Assembly: GCA_947166135.1 (NCBI GenBank)
Contig: CAMVDB010000008.1
Span: 1 to 48,917, forward strand
Length of the DNA stretch: 48,917 nt
From: an uncultured Clostridia bacterium
GTDB taxonomy: Bacteria > Bacillota > Clostridia > Oscillospirales > Acutalibacteraceae
Direction: 5' to 3'
Shown: positions 29,399 to 38,080 of the stretch, in pieces
Position numbering within the stretch: position 1 is the stretch's first letter
Layout: each line of letters begins with the position of its first letter
The notes under the pieces: model-generated
Databases searched by the model: none
What the model saw: the letters and a program-made list of their open reading frames with translations, nothing else
What the model was told of the DNA's origin: nothing
Program-made: the position numbers and the translations under genes

Positions 29399-30760
29399 TT
29401 AAAAATCGAGTAAAGAAACGGTTTTTTCCGAGATTTTCTTTCCCTCACGATCATATTTGGTAATCAAAACTGTTTCGTCGGGGAGATAATGCATCAGCAC
29501 AGTCTTGCCGTCCTCGAGCACCTTGCAGACAAAGAGGATCTTACCGTCAGCCGTCATGCGGACGCCGTTGCCCTCGGGCTTGTTGTTCTTCCAGCTGCCC
29601 ATATGCATCGAGCCGTCGCGTGCGCTGACGCCGATACCGATACCGTGGCGGGCGTTCTGTGTCCAATCGCCGCTGTAGCAGAGGGAACCATCCTTGTAGA
29701 AGTAAGCGCCTTTTCCTGAACGTTTATCGTTGACATAATTACCGACATAAGCGACTTTATCGAGATCGGTCATCGTTCTGCCGTAGCCGGAACGGTTGCC
29801 GTTATCATCAAGATCGCCGAAATAGCTGTACATCGCACCGTCAGCCATGATCATCTTATCGGGCTCAGCGTTCTTCTTATCCTCGGTCTCCTCAATCTCT
29901 TCCTCTTCGGGAACGGTTTCTTCATCAGCTGAGATTTCAGGAACAGGCTCAGGCTCTGCGATGTTCCCGGACTCTGAAACAGGTTCGGGTTCAACTACAG
30001 GTGCTTCTGCCTCTTCAACAGATGCTCCGAATACAGCCGCATGACTGATATCCAGCGAAGCGGAAAGATTACGCTTGACGTTGAAATCCTTGGCGTTGAT
30101 CTTCTCGAACAGAGGCATATCATCGATAAAGCTCTCTTCACCCTCACTGTTCAGCTCCGCTTGAACCTCTCCCAATAATGCTTTGAAAGATGATGTCTGC
30201 TGATCGGACAAGAAGTAAACGATACCCTCGTTGGTCGAAGCGACAGCGGAATAGTCGGTAAAGCGTTCTCTCATTCGCTCAGAAAGGATGGGATCGCTCA
30301 CATCCGGTGCGGGAGACAGCACAAGCGGTTCCTTCAATTCCTTGCTCTCATAGAGCAGGCAGAGACCGCCCTGCACCTTGCGCGGTTCGATCGACGCACA
30401 GACAACGCCGTCGTCATCGGTATATTCCGCCTTTAAAAGCGTATGCAGACGGCTGAACAGCAGGCGCTTATACAGCTTTTGATCACGGTAGAAGTACAGA
30501 AAATACTTCCCTTCGCCTGCGGGGATGACCTCCTGCAGGATGGTACCGGTAGCGTTCTTGACGGTCCAGCGGAGCAGCTTGTCCTTCTCAATCGCATAAT
30601 CATAAAACAGCGGTTCATCCTCGCTGCCGACGGTTATTTTGTCCCTGATACGGTCAAATCTGTCAAAGTAACGTTTTCTTACCGCAGAAAGGATATCGCC
30701 GCGCAGATCTGCGCGGTCGATATCGGAAATACAAAAGTTATAAAAATAATGAATACCCAT
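29399..30760 (-). CDS. MORN-repeat protein of unknown function
   Basis: 453 aa, apparently cytoplasmic: no signal peptide or membrane segment. The N-terminal 230 residues are a globular domain I do not recognise (begins MGIHYFYNFCISDID). Residues about 240-305 are a Glu/Pro/Val-rich acidic linker. The C-terminal part has about three MORN-like repeats (YVGNYVNDKRSGKGAYFYKDG-type units around YSGDWTQNARHGIG and MGSWKNNKPEGNG). MORN repeats in other proteins bind lipids or protein partners. It lies 18 bases after pfkA, so it is likely cotranscribed. The ribosome site is weak. Confidence 0.8.
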   Translation of the reverse strand: MGIHYFYNFCISDIDRADLRGDILSAVRKRYFDRFDRIRDKITVGSEDEPLFYDYAIEKDKLLRWTVKNATGTILQEVIPAGEGKYFLYFYRDQKLYKRLLFSRLHTLLKAEYTDDDGVVCASIEPRKVQGGLCLLYESKELKEPLVLSPAPDVSDPILSERMRERFTDYSAVASTNEGIVYFLSDQQTSSFKALLGEVQAELNSEGEESFIDDMPLFEKINAKDFNVKRNLSASLDISHAAVFGASVEEAEAPVVEPEPVSESGNIAEPEPVPEISADEETVPEEEEIEETEDKKNAEPDKMIMADGAMYSYFGDLDDNGNRSGYGRTMTDLDKVAYVGNYVNDKRSGKGAYFYKDGSLCYSGDWTQNARHGIGIGVSARDGSMHMGSWKNNKPEGNGVRMTADGKILFVCKVLEDGKTVLMHYLPDETVLITKYDREGKKISEKTVSLLDF

Positions 30761-30778
30761 TTTATCCGTAATAAAGCC

Positions 30779-31762
30779 TTAGATCGATACTTTCATCGCG
30801 ACTTCATAGAGATGATTATTGAACTTGCGCGGCATCTCAAGCGCTTCGGTGATATCATAATCGACAATCTTACCGTCTCTCCAACCGATAACACGATTGC
30901 CTACGGTACCGTCGGCGTTGCCCTTCTGGAGCAGTTCAACCGCCGCGACACCCATAGTGGTCGCCATCAATCTGTCGCGCAGGGACGGAGAACCGCCGCG
31001 CTGTACATGACCGAGGATCGTAGCGCGGGTCTCAATACCGGTGCGATGCTGGATGTAGTGAGAGATCTCCTGAGAACCGCCTACGCCCTCAGCGACGATG
31101 ACGATGAAGTGCTTCTTTCCGGTGTCCTTTTGCTCATAGATACGGGAGATAACATCCTTTTCGAGATCATACTCTACCTCGGGAACGATGATAGAGGTAG
31201 CGCCGACAGCGATACCGGTCTCAAGCGCAATATCACCGCAGTGACGACCCATGACTTCGACGACAGAACAACGATCGTGGCTCTGGGCGGTGTCGCGAAT
31301 CTTATCGATCATCTCAACTGCGGTATTCATCGCGGTATCAAATCCGATGGTGTAATCGGTGCAGGCGATATCATTATCAATAGTACCGGGCAGCGCTACA
31401 CAGGGAATACCGGCGTTCGATAATGCTCTTGCGCCGCGGAAGGAACCGTCGCCTCCGATAACGACAAGACCGACGATACCCAGCGAACGGCAGAACTCAG
31501 CCGCCTGCTGCTGATACTCGAGCTGCATGAACTTCTTGCTGCGAGCGGTATACAGGATCGTACCGCCGCGGCTGAGAATATCGGAAACCGAGCGAAGATC
31601 CATCTTCTTGACGTCGCCGTTCAACAGACCGTTGTAGCCCTTATATACGCCGTAAACGTCAAAACCGCTGTAGATACCCGCACGAACGACCGCACGGACA
31701 GCCGCGTTCATACCCGGGGCGTCGCCGCCGCTCGTTAATACTGCTATTGATTTATTAGCCAT
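30779..31762 (-). CDS. pfkA: ATP-dependent 6-phosphofructokinase
   Basis: Committed step of glycolysis: fructose 6-phosphate to fructose 1,6-bisphosphate using ATP. The 327 aa length and motifs fit bacterial PfkA: LTSGGDAPGMNAAVRAVV, GGDGSFRGA (the Gly after GGD is typical of ATP rather than pyrophosphate users), LPGTIDNDI with catalytic Asp, and MGRHCGDIAL. It has its own promoter at 31806-31835. Confidence 0.98.
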   Translation of the reverse strand: MANKSIAVLTSGGDAPGMNAAVRAVVRAGIYSGFDVYGVYKGYNGLLNGDVKKMDLRSVSDILSRGGTILYTARSKKFMQLEYQQQAAEFCRSLGIVGLVVIGGDGSFRGARALSNAGIPCVALPGTIDNDIACTDYTIGFDTAMNTAVEMIDKIRDTAQSHDRCSVVEVMGRHCGDIALETGIAVGATSIIVPEVEYDLEKDVISRIYEQKDTGKKHFIVIVAEGVGGSQEISHYIQHRTGIETRATILGHVQRGGSPSLRDRLMATTMGVAAVELLQKGNADGTVGNRVIGWRDGKIVDYDITEALEMPRKFNNHLYEVAMKVSI

Positions 31763-31805
31763 AAGAATACCTCCGTTTAAAGAGAAATGATATTTAACCG
31801 ATAAT

Positions 31806-31835
31806 ATTATACAACAAACCTTCGGTTATAATCAA
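31806..31835 (-). promoter_or_regulatory. Promoter of pfkA
   Basis: TTGATT (31830-31835), 18-base spacer, perfect TATAAT (31806-31811). The spacer contains a short AACC-GAA-GGTT dyad that could be a small operator; that is speculative. Confidence 0.7.
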
Positions 31836-31870
31836 GTATTTCAACAAATTTCATAAGGAAATTCGTAAGT

Positions 31871-34800
31871 TTATTTCAGAATAACATTTCCGTCACCGAG
31901 CTGAAACCTGAGTTCGTCAAGCATAGTGGGATTGACAGCCGTCCAGAGCGACTGCGGCGCGAGCATCTGCTGACGGGTCTCGCTCAGATAAAAAACCACC
32001 TTCGTCATGCCGTGGAAGATCTCGAGAATGTTCTTTGCCTTATGATATTCCCGACAGTCAAGCGACGGAACCTTCAGATAGAGCTTTTGCTCACCTTGCG
32101 GCTTTTGCAAACCCTGTTGCTTCGGCGTCGACTGAGTTTGTACGACGGGCTGCCGATCGGGGATCGAAAGCTCCTTCGCGGGAGGTAACGCAGTAATCTT
32201 CTCCGCAATCACTCGGGGCGCCTCATCCTCTTTATAGCTGAGCGTGCCTTTTATATCTAGTGCAGCGCCGACGTAAAGCGCCTCGCGACATTCGTCAAGT
32301 ACATTCGGGAATATGATCGCTTCACACGAACCGAAGCGATCTTCAATCTCGGTGAATGCCATCATCTTGTTATTCTTCGTGATCTGGGTACGGTTTTTCG
32401 TCAAAATCACGATCAGTCGTACCTTGGAACGATCATGGTAACGGTTTTCATCCGTATTCAGAATATCGCTGATGCGATCTGCGTTCACCGCATTACCGAA
32501 AGCGGCATATTCATCGAGAGGATGACCGCTCAGGTACATCCCCGCCATCTCTTTCTCCATGTTAAGAAGCTCGATCAGCGGGTATTCCTCCAATGTAGGA
32601 ACGGCGATCTCCTCGGCGGACGAATCCACGCCGCCGATATCGAACAGCGAAATCTGACCTGCTCCGCCCTTACGACGCTCATAGTCGAGATCATCAAGGA
32701 CGGTTTTGGATACAGCAAGCATCTGGCGTCGGTTATAGCCGAGATGATCGAGCGCGCCGCACTTGATCAGACTCTCGAGCGACCGGGCGTTGAGTCCTTT
32801 TCCGTTGAGCCGTTTGCAGAAATCGTAGAAGGAACGGTAAGGTTTTAAACGACGTTCAAGAATGATCGCATCGATAAAGCCATAGCCGAGATTGCGGACG
32901 GCAGAAAGTCCAAAGCGGATATTGCCGTTATAAACGGTAAACTTACTGTCACTTTCGTTCACACTCGGCGGCAGTACGGCGATACCGAGGCGATGACACT
33001 CGCTGATGTACTCAGCGGTCTTGTTCTGGCTCTCGATTACGGATGACAACAATGCAGCCATATACTCGCGCTTGTAGTGACATTTTAAGAACGCTGTCTG
33101 ATAAGACACCGCAGCATAGGCAGCCGCATGACTTTTGTTAAAGGCATAGGAAGCGAAGCTTTCCATCTCGGCAAAAATTGCGAGAGCAGTCTGCTCGTCG
33201 ACGCCGCGCCTGAGGCAACCCTCGACCTCCACTTCTCCGTTCTCGTTTAACAGTCCATGGACGAATATCTGCTTCTCACGCTCCATGACGTCATGCTTCT
33301 TCTTACTCATGGCGCGACGAACAATATCCGCACGACCGAGCGAATATCCCGCAAGGGTACGGAAGATCTGCATGACCTGCTCCTGATAGACGATACAGCC
33401 GTTCGTAACATTCAGGATCGGTTCAAGCAAAGGATGCTTATAGGTGATCAGCCGCGGATTATGACGGTTACGGATATAGGTTGGGATAGAATCCATCGGA
33501 CCGGGACGATAAAGAGAGATGACAGCGATCAAGTCCTCAAAGCGTTCGGGCTTCAACTGAACAAGCACATTCTTCATACCGCCGCTCTCGAACTGGAACA
33601 CACCGTCGGTCTTACCGGTCGCCATCATGGCATAGACCGCCTTGTCGGTGTAGTCGATATCTTCAATATTGAAATCCGGCTCGAGTCGACGGATCATCTT
33701 TTCCGCATCGTGGATAACGGTAAGGTTCCTGAGTCCGAGGAAATCCATTTTAAGAAGTCCCAGTTCCTCGAGCGTGGTCATCGTGAATTGAGTTACGACA
33801 GCATCGTCGGATTTAGCAAGCGGAACATAATCGCTGACAGGACGATCGGTAATGACAACACCCGCTGCATGCATGGTCGTATGGCGCGGCATGCCCTCAA
33901 GTTCTCGGGCAATATCTATTATTTGCTTGACTACAGGATCTTGATGATACGCGGATCGCAGGTCAGCTGAGAGAGTCAGCGCCTTATCAACGGTCATATC
34001 GATGCTGAACGGGATCATCTTCGCGATTTTATCGACCGTGGCATAAGGCACATCCAGCACCCTTCCGACGTCGCGTACCGAGCCGCGTGCCTGCATCGTA
34101 CCGAAGGCAACGATCTGCGCCACATGATCATAGCCGTACTTACGGATCACATAGTCGATGACCTCTCCCCTGCGATCCTTGCAGAAGTCAATATCGAAAT
34201 CGGGCATGCTGACACGCTCGGGGTTCAAAAACCTCTCGAACAGCAGATTGTAACGAATCGGATCGATACCGGTTATACCGATGCAGTAAGCGCACAGAGA
34301 GCCCGCTCCGGAGCCTCTGCCGGGTCCTACGGGGATATCCTGGCTCTTAGCGTAGCGGACAAAATCATGCACGATCAAAAAGTAATCGACAAATCCCATC
34401 CTCTTGATCACGGACAGCTCATATTCAAGTCGGTCAACAAGCTCACTATCGGGATTTTCACCGTAGCGGTGATACAGTCCCTCATAGCATTTATCGCGGA
34501 AAAATGTATAATGATCTTCGCCGTTCGGCGTTTTGAAATCGGGCAGCTTTCGCTTACCGAACTCGATCTCCACCTCACAGCGTTCGGCGATCTTCACGGT
34601 ATTGTCAAAGGCTTCATCAAGGTCGGGGAACAACTCGCGCAGTTCATCCTCGCTCTTTAAATAGAACTCCTCGGTCTCGAAGCCCATCTTCTTATCATTA
34701 ACGGTCGAATTCGTCTGGATACACAGGAGGATATCATGGAGCTTATGATCCTCCTTATTGATATAATGGCAATCGTTGGTCACGACCAGTCCGGCACCGA

Positions 34801-35386
34801 TCTCACGCGCGATGCGTATCAGCTGAGGATTGGTCTGTGCCTGCTCACGTAAGCCGTGGTTTTGTAATTCAACAAAGTAGTTATCGGAGCCGAAAACACC
34901 TTGGTAATACTTGGCGATCTTCAATGCGCCATCGTAATCATCCGTGAGCAGCCGCTTCGGGACCTCTCCCGACAGACACGCCGACAGGCAGATCAAGCCC
35001 TCGTGATAACGCTCCAGAAGCTCGTGATCGACGCGCGGCTTATTGTAAAAGCCGTCGGTAAAGCCGAGAGATACGAGCTTCATCAGATTGCTGTACCCTT
35101 GATTATTTTCACACAGAAGGATCAAATGACTGTACTCGCGATCAAACTCGAAGGTCTTGTCCAAGCGGGAACGCGGCGCGACGTATACTTCACAGCCTAA
35201 GATCGGCTTGATCCCCTGCTTCTTACATTCTCTGTAAAAATCAATCACACCGTACATGACGCCGTGATCCGTGATTGCAAGCGCGCTCTGACCCAGTTCC
35301 TTCGCCTTTTCAACAAGGCGGGAGATTCGACATGCGCCGTCAAGCAAGCTGTATTCACTATGGACATGCAGGTGTGTAAATGACAT
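31871..35386 (-). CDS. dnaE: DNA polymerase III alpha subunit DnaE
   Basis: Second C-family polymerase (1171 aa). In Firmicutes DnaE extends primers, especially on the lagging strand, before handing over to PolC. The PHP domain starts at once (FTHLHVHSEYSLLDG). The polymerase core has VGPGRGSGAGSLCAY and catalytic PDFDIDFCKDRR near residue 400; a helix-hairpin-helix follows later (RSLESLIKCGALDHLGYNR), and a C-terminal OB-fold near 990-1060 (VRLIVILTKNRTQ). No exonuclease domain. It lies 13 bases after xseA. Start ATG 35386 is the family N-terminus. Confidence 0.98.
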   Translation of the reverse strand: MSFTHLHVHSEYSLLDGACRISRLVEKAKELGQSALAITDHGVMYGVIDFYRECKKQGIKPILGCEVYVAPRSRLDKTFEFDREYSHLILLCENNQGYSNLMKLVSLGFTDGFYNKPRVDHELLERYHEGLICLSACLSGEVPKRLLTDDYDGALKIAKYYQGVFGSDNYFVELQNHGLREQAQTNPQLIRIAREIGAGLVVTNDCHYINKEDHKLHDILLCIQTNSTVNDKKMGFETEEFYLKSEDELRELFPDLDEAFDNTVKIAERCEVEIEFGKRKLPDFKTPNGEDHYTFFRDKCYEGLYHRYGENPDSELVDRLEYELSVIKRMGFVDYFLIVHDFVRYAKSQDIPVGPGRGSGAGSLCAYCIGITGIDPIRYNLLFERFLNPERVSMPDFDIDFCKDRRGEVIDYVIRKYGYDHVAQIVAFGTMQARGSVRDVGRVLDVPYATVDKIAKMIPFSIDMTVDKALTLSADLRSAYHQDPVVKQIIDIARELEGMPRHTTMHAAGVVITDRPVSDYVPLAKSDDAVVTQFTMTTLEELGLLKMDFLGLRNLTVIHDAEKMIRRLEPDFNIEDIDYTDKAVYAMMATGKTDGVFQFESGGMKNVLVQLKPERFEDLIAVISLYRPGPMDSIPTYIRNRHNPRLITYKHPLLEPILNVTNGCIVYQEQVMQIFRTLAGYSLGRADIVRRAMSKKKHDVMEREKQIFVHGLLNENGEVEVEGCLRRGVDEQTALAIFAEMESFASYAFNKSHAAAYAAVSYQTAFLKCHYKREYMAALLSSVIESQNKTAEYISECHRLGIAVLPPSVNESDSKFTVYNGNIRFGLSAVRNLGYGFIDAIILERRLKPYRSFYDFCKRLNGKGLNARSLESLIKCGALDHLGYNRRQMLAVSKTVLDDLDYERRKGGAGQISLFDIGGVDSSAEEIAVPTLEEYPLIELLNMEKEMAGMYLSGHPLDEYAAFGNAVNADRISDILNTDENRYHDRSKVRLIVILTKNRTQITKNNKMMAFTEIEDRFGSCEAIIFPNVLDECREALYVGAALDIKGTLSYKEDEAPRVIAEKITALPPAKELSIPDRQPVVQTQSTPKQQGLQKPQGEQKLYLKVPSLDCREYHKAKNILEIFHGMTKVVFYLSETRQQMLAPQSLWTAVNPTMLDELRFQLGDGNVILK

Positions 35387-35399
35387 GGTAATTTTCCTT

Positions 35400-36593
35400 T
35401 TATTGGATTTCGGCTTTTACTTTGCCGTCTTTAAAGGTAATATCAATCATATCACCCTTATTCAGTGAATGTGCTGAATCGATGTATTCTTCACCCCTCT
35501 TGACGCTCGCAAACCCTCGGTTAAGGACGGAAACGGGATTGAGCGCCTCGACCTTAACGAACAGTTCCTGAGAATGTGCAGTCGCACGCTGTAAAGAGCT
35601 CTCGGTCGCTTTTTGTGAACGAGCGAGAAACTGATCCAGCATTTGCAGGCGATTTTCGACAACAGGCATGGGTGAATGAGCAGAAATCAGGCGCGAAAGC
35701 TGGTCGATCTGTTGATTCAGCTGATCATTCTTCGTGTTAAAAGCGGTAATACCGCGGCGATAGAGCGATATGACGTTTGCATACAGATCGACCCGGTTCG
35801 GAACAGCGAGTTCCGCAGCCGCAGAAGGAGTCGGCGCACGCAGATCGCTGACAAAATCACAGATGGTCGTATCGGTCTCGTGACCGACAGCGGAGATCAC
35901 GGGAATCGGACAATCATAAATCGCTCTCGCGAGTTCTTCATCATTGAATGCCCACAGATCCTCCATCGATCCTCCGCCGCGACCGATGATCAGTACATCG
36001 GCAGCATAATACTCAGAAAAAAGCTTTACCGCACGGATCAGCTGTTCGGGAGCTCCCTCGCCCTGAACAAGAACAGGCGCGAGTATAATCTCAACGCTCG
36101 GAAAGCGTCGTCCGATGATATCCATAATATCGCGTAACGCTGCTCCGGTCGGAGAGGTGATCACGCCTATAGTCTCAGGGATCGCGGGGATGGGCTTTTT
36201 GTGTTCGGGATCAAATAGTCCCTGAGCGCCCAGCTTCTTCTTAAGCTGTTCGAGCTGCATCGCAAGCGCACCGACACCGTCGGGCTGCATATCCTCTACA
36301 CGAAGCTGATACTGACCGCCTGCTTCATAGACCGTCACCTGAGCGCGCATGATGACCTTCATACCGTCCTCGGGTGTAAAGCGCAAACCACGCACCGCCC
36401 ACGAGAACATCACTGCGCGGATCACGCTGTCCTTATCCTTCAGAGAGAAGTACAGATGACCGCTCTTCAGATTCATATGAACGTTGGACAGCTCGCCTTC
36501 GATGAATACGGTCTGCAGCTCCGGATCGGAGGTGATCAGAGCACTGACGCGGGCATTAAGCTGTGAAACAGTAAAAACCTTGGGAGTCATCAT
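35400..36593 (-). CDS. xseA: Exodeoxyribonuclease VII large subunit
   Basis: Catalytic subunit of exonuclease VII, degrading single-stranded DNA from both ends. The N-terminal OB-fold (FTVSQLNARVSALI, FIEGELSNVHMNLKSGHLYF) is followed by the catalytic domain (GVITSPTGAALRDIMDII, VLIIGRGGGSMEDLWAFND, PVISAVGHETDTTICDFVSD) and a coiled-coil region. 397 aa is slightly short. The start overlaps the TsaD-like gene's stop (ATGATGA). The small subunit gene xseB, often directly downstream, is not there; dnaE follows instead. Confidence 0.97.
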   Translation of the reverse strand: MMTPKVFTVSQLNARVSALITSDPELQTVFIEGELSNVHMNLKSGHLYFSLKDKDSVIRAVMFSWAVRGLRFTPEDGMKVIMRAQVTVYEAGGQYQLRVEDMQPDGVGALAMQLEQLKKKLGAQGLFDPEHKKPIPAIPETIGVITSPTGAALRDIMDIIGRRFPSVEIILAPVLVQGEGAPEQLIRAVKLFSEYYAADVLIIGRGGGSMEDLWAFNDEELARAIYDCPIPVISAVGHETDTTICDFVSDLRAPTPSAAAELAVPNRVDLYANVISLYRRGITAFNTKNDQLNQQIDQLSRLISAHSPMPVVENRLQMLDQFLARSQKATESSLQRATAHSQELFVKVEALNPVSVLNRGFASVKRGEEYIDSAHSLNKGDMIDITFKDGKVKAEIQ

Positions 36594-37525
36594 GATTCGT
36601 TATCCTTTATATAAGCGAGCGCCGCTGTACCGGCGGCATTATCGCAGGAAAATTCGGGTTTTGCGAACAAACAATCAAAGCGGCTGCACAATTCCTCACG
36701 AATGATTGAATCAGACATGACGCCACCCGCATATACAAAGGGCAGATCACCGTAATTATCTCTGATGCGCTCACTCATACCCGCGATTGCCGCTGCAGTA
36801 TATTCCATCGCAAAGCGCGCGAGAAATTCGGGGTTCTTACCCTCTTTCAGATATTTTTCGGCGATATTCTGACCGCCGCTGAGACAACAGTCCATCCCCT
36901 TTAAGGTAGGTCTGACCTTGATCTTTTCATCGCAGGAAAGTGCAAGCCGCTCAAGCTCCGCACCGCACGGGAAATGCACCCCCAGCATCACACCGATACG
37001 ATCGATCAGCTGACCAGCGTTCAAGTCAAGGGTCTTCGCGACGATATCGGTGGTCACAAAGCCATCTGTGCCGTTGACCAAAAGAGCCTCTGTAGTGCCG
37101 CCGCTGACATGGAACGCGATATGCTTCTCATGTAACATATCAAGTCGATCAATACTGTATAAAGCCGCGGCGATATGTCCCTGTTGATGCGAGAACGTAT
37201 ACAACGGAACCTTCAACACGCTTTGCAGTACCTTTGCTACCATCAAGCCGACAGTAAAGCACGGCATATACGAGCCCTCGGCAGTACGAGGCGCATAAGA
37301 GACGCCAATCGCCTTTATCCTGTCCTCAAAGCCATCAAAAGCGGAATCAAACAGCTCGGAAAGCTGCTGTACATGGTGAAAGACCGCGTCACTCTGGCGC
37401 AATCCGAGTTCACCGTCCTTTACAGGCAGAAGCTTACGTCGGCTGATGACCTTGCCGCTCTCACTGTCATATAAACAGACGGATGTCGTATAATTGCTGG
37501 TGTCGATACCCAGATATGCACTCAT
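36590..37525 (-). CDS. TsaD/Kae1-like (Gcp family) paralogue of unknown role
   Basis: ASKHA-fold protein (311 aa) related to TsaD, the tRNA t6A transferase component, but shorter and divergent. The start is GIDTSNYTTS instead of GIETSCDDT. The metal-binding HxxxH is kept as SHQQGH, and AFHVSGGTTEAL, VYAGGVMSD and FSCDNAAGTAALAY align with the family. Clostridia often carry a second family member near nusB/xseA, and I think this is that one rather than TsaD itself. Overlaps nusB by four bases (ATGA) and xseA by four, so it is coupled in a nusB operon. Confidence 0.85.
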   Translation of the reverse strand: MSAYLGIDTSNYTTSVCLYDSESGKVISRRKLLPVKDGELGLRQSDAVFHHVQQLSELFDSAFDGFEDRIKAIGVSYAPRTAEGSYMPCFTVGLMVAKVLQSVLKVPLYTFSHQQGHIAAALYSIDRLDMLHEKHIAFHVSGGTTEALLVNGTDGFVTTDIVAKTLDLNAGQLIDRIGVMLGVHFPCGAELERLALSCDEKIKVRPTLKGMDCCLSGGQNIAEKYLKEGKNPEFLARFAMEYTAAAIAGMSERIRDNYGDLPFVYAGGVMSDSIIREELCSRFDCLFAKPEFSCDNAAGTAALAYIKDNES

Positions 37526-37956
37526 AGAGTCTTCGCCACCGCACCGAGCACGCCGTTGACAAAGGCGGCGTCATCCTCGGCGGTATACTTCTTAGAGAGT
37601 TCGACCGCCTCGTTGATCGATACGGAAACCGGGATTTCTTCCTCATAAAGCATCTCATAGATGGCAAGCCGCAACAGCGCTAACGAAACCTTCGAGATAC
37701 GGGAGATCTTCCAGCCTTCCTTAAGATTCTCGCTGATTTTCTCATCGATGACCTCGGTATTCGTCATCGTTCCGCGGGCACGCTCTACGGCAATATCGCT
37801 GAGGATCTCATCACGCGCATCACCGGCGTTATCGGCGAGTTCATCGATATCGGTATCCGAGAACAGTGACTCAAAACACAGGAAGAACGCCTGTTCACGA
37901 ATCTTGTATCGCGATACCTGATTCTTTTTTTCGGGGTCGATATTATTCTGACACAT
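37522..37956 (-). CDS. nusB: Transcription antitermination factor NusB
   Basis: All-helical RNA-binding protein that works with NusE at boxA sites in rRNA operons. 144 aa. Motifs: REQAFFLCFESLFS near the start and SVSINEAVELSKKYTAEDDAAFVNGVLGAV at the end (shown in parts: INEAVELSKKY, FVNGVLGAVAK). First gene of the nusB operon, about 40 bases from a near-consensus promoter; GAGG precedes ATG 37956. Confidence 0.97.
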   Translation of the reverse strand: MCQNNIDPEKKNQVSRYKIREQAFFLCFESLFSDTDIDELADNAGDARDEILSDIAVERARGTMTNTEVIDEKISENLKEGWKISRISKVSLALLRLAIYEMLYEEEIPVSVSINEAVELSKKYTAEDDAAFVNGVLGAVAKTL

Positions 37957-37992
37957 TAATATCCCTCGCTTTTTACAGATTTATACAGATTA

Positions 37993-38021
37993 AGTATAGC
38001 ACATATTATCCATAATGTAAA
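37993..38021 (-). promoter_or_regulatory. Promoter of the nusB operon
   Basis: TTTACA (38016-38021), 17-base spacer, TATACT (37993-37998) with an upstream TG (extended -10). Very close to consensus. Confidence 0.82.
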
Positions 38022-38022
38022 C

Positions 38023-38060
38023 AAAAATATCCGCCTGCGACAATGCCGAAAGCGGATATT
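38023..38060 (-). terminator. Terminator of the thyX-to-U32 operon
   Basis: Arms 38026-38034 and 38052-38060 (AATATCCGC/GCGGATATT) form a 9-bp stem with a 17-base loop, followed on the minus strand by T residues (38023-38027). It ends just where the nusB promoter -35 begins. Confidence 0.8.
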
Positions 38061-38080
38061 ATACTAATATTCAATTAAAA

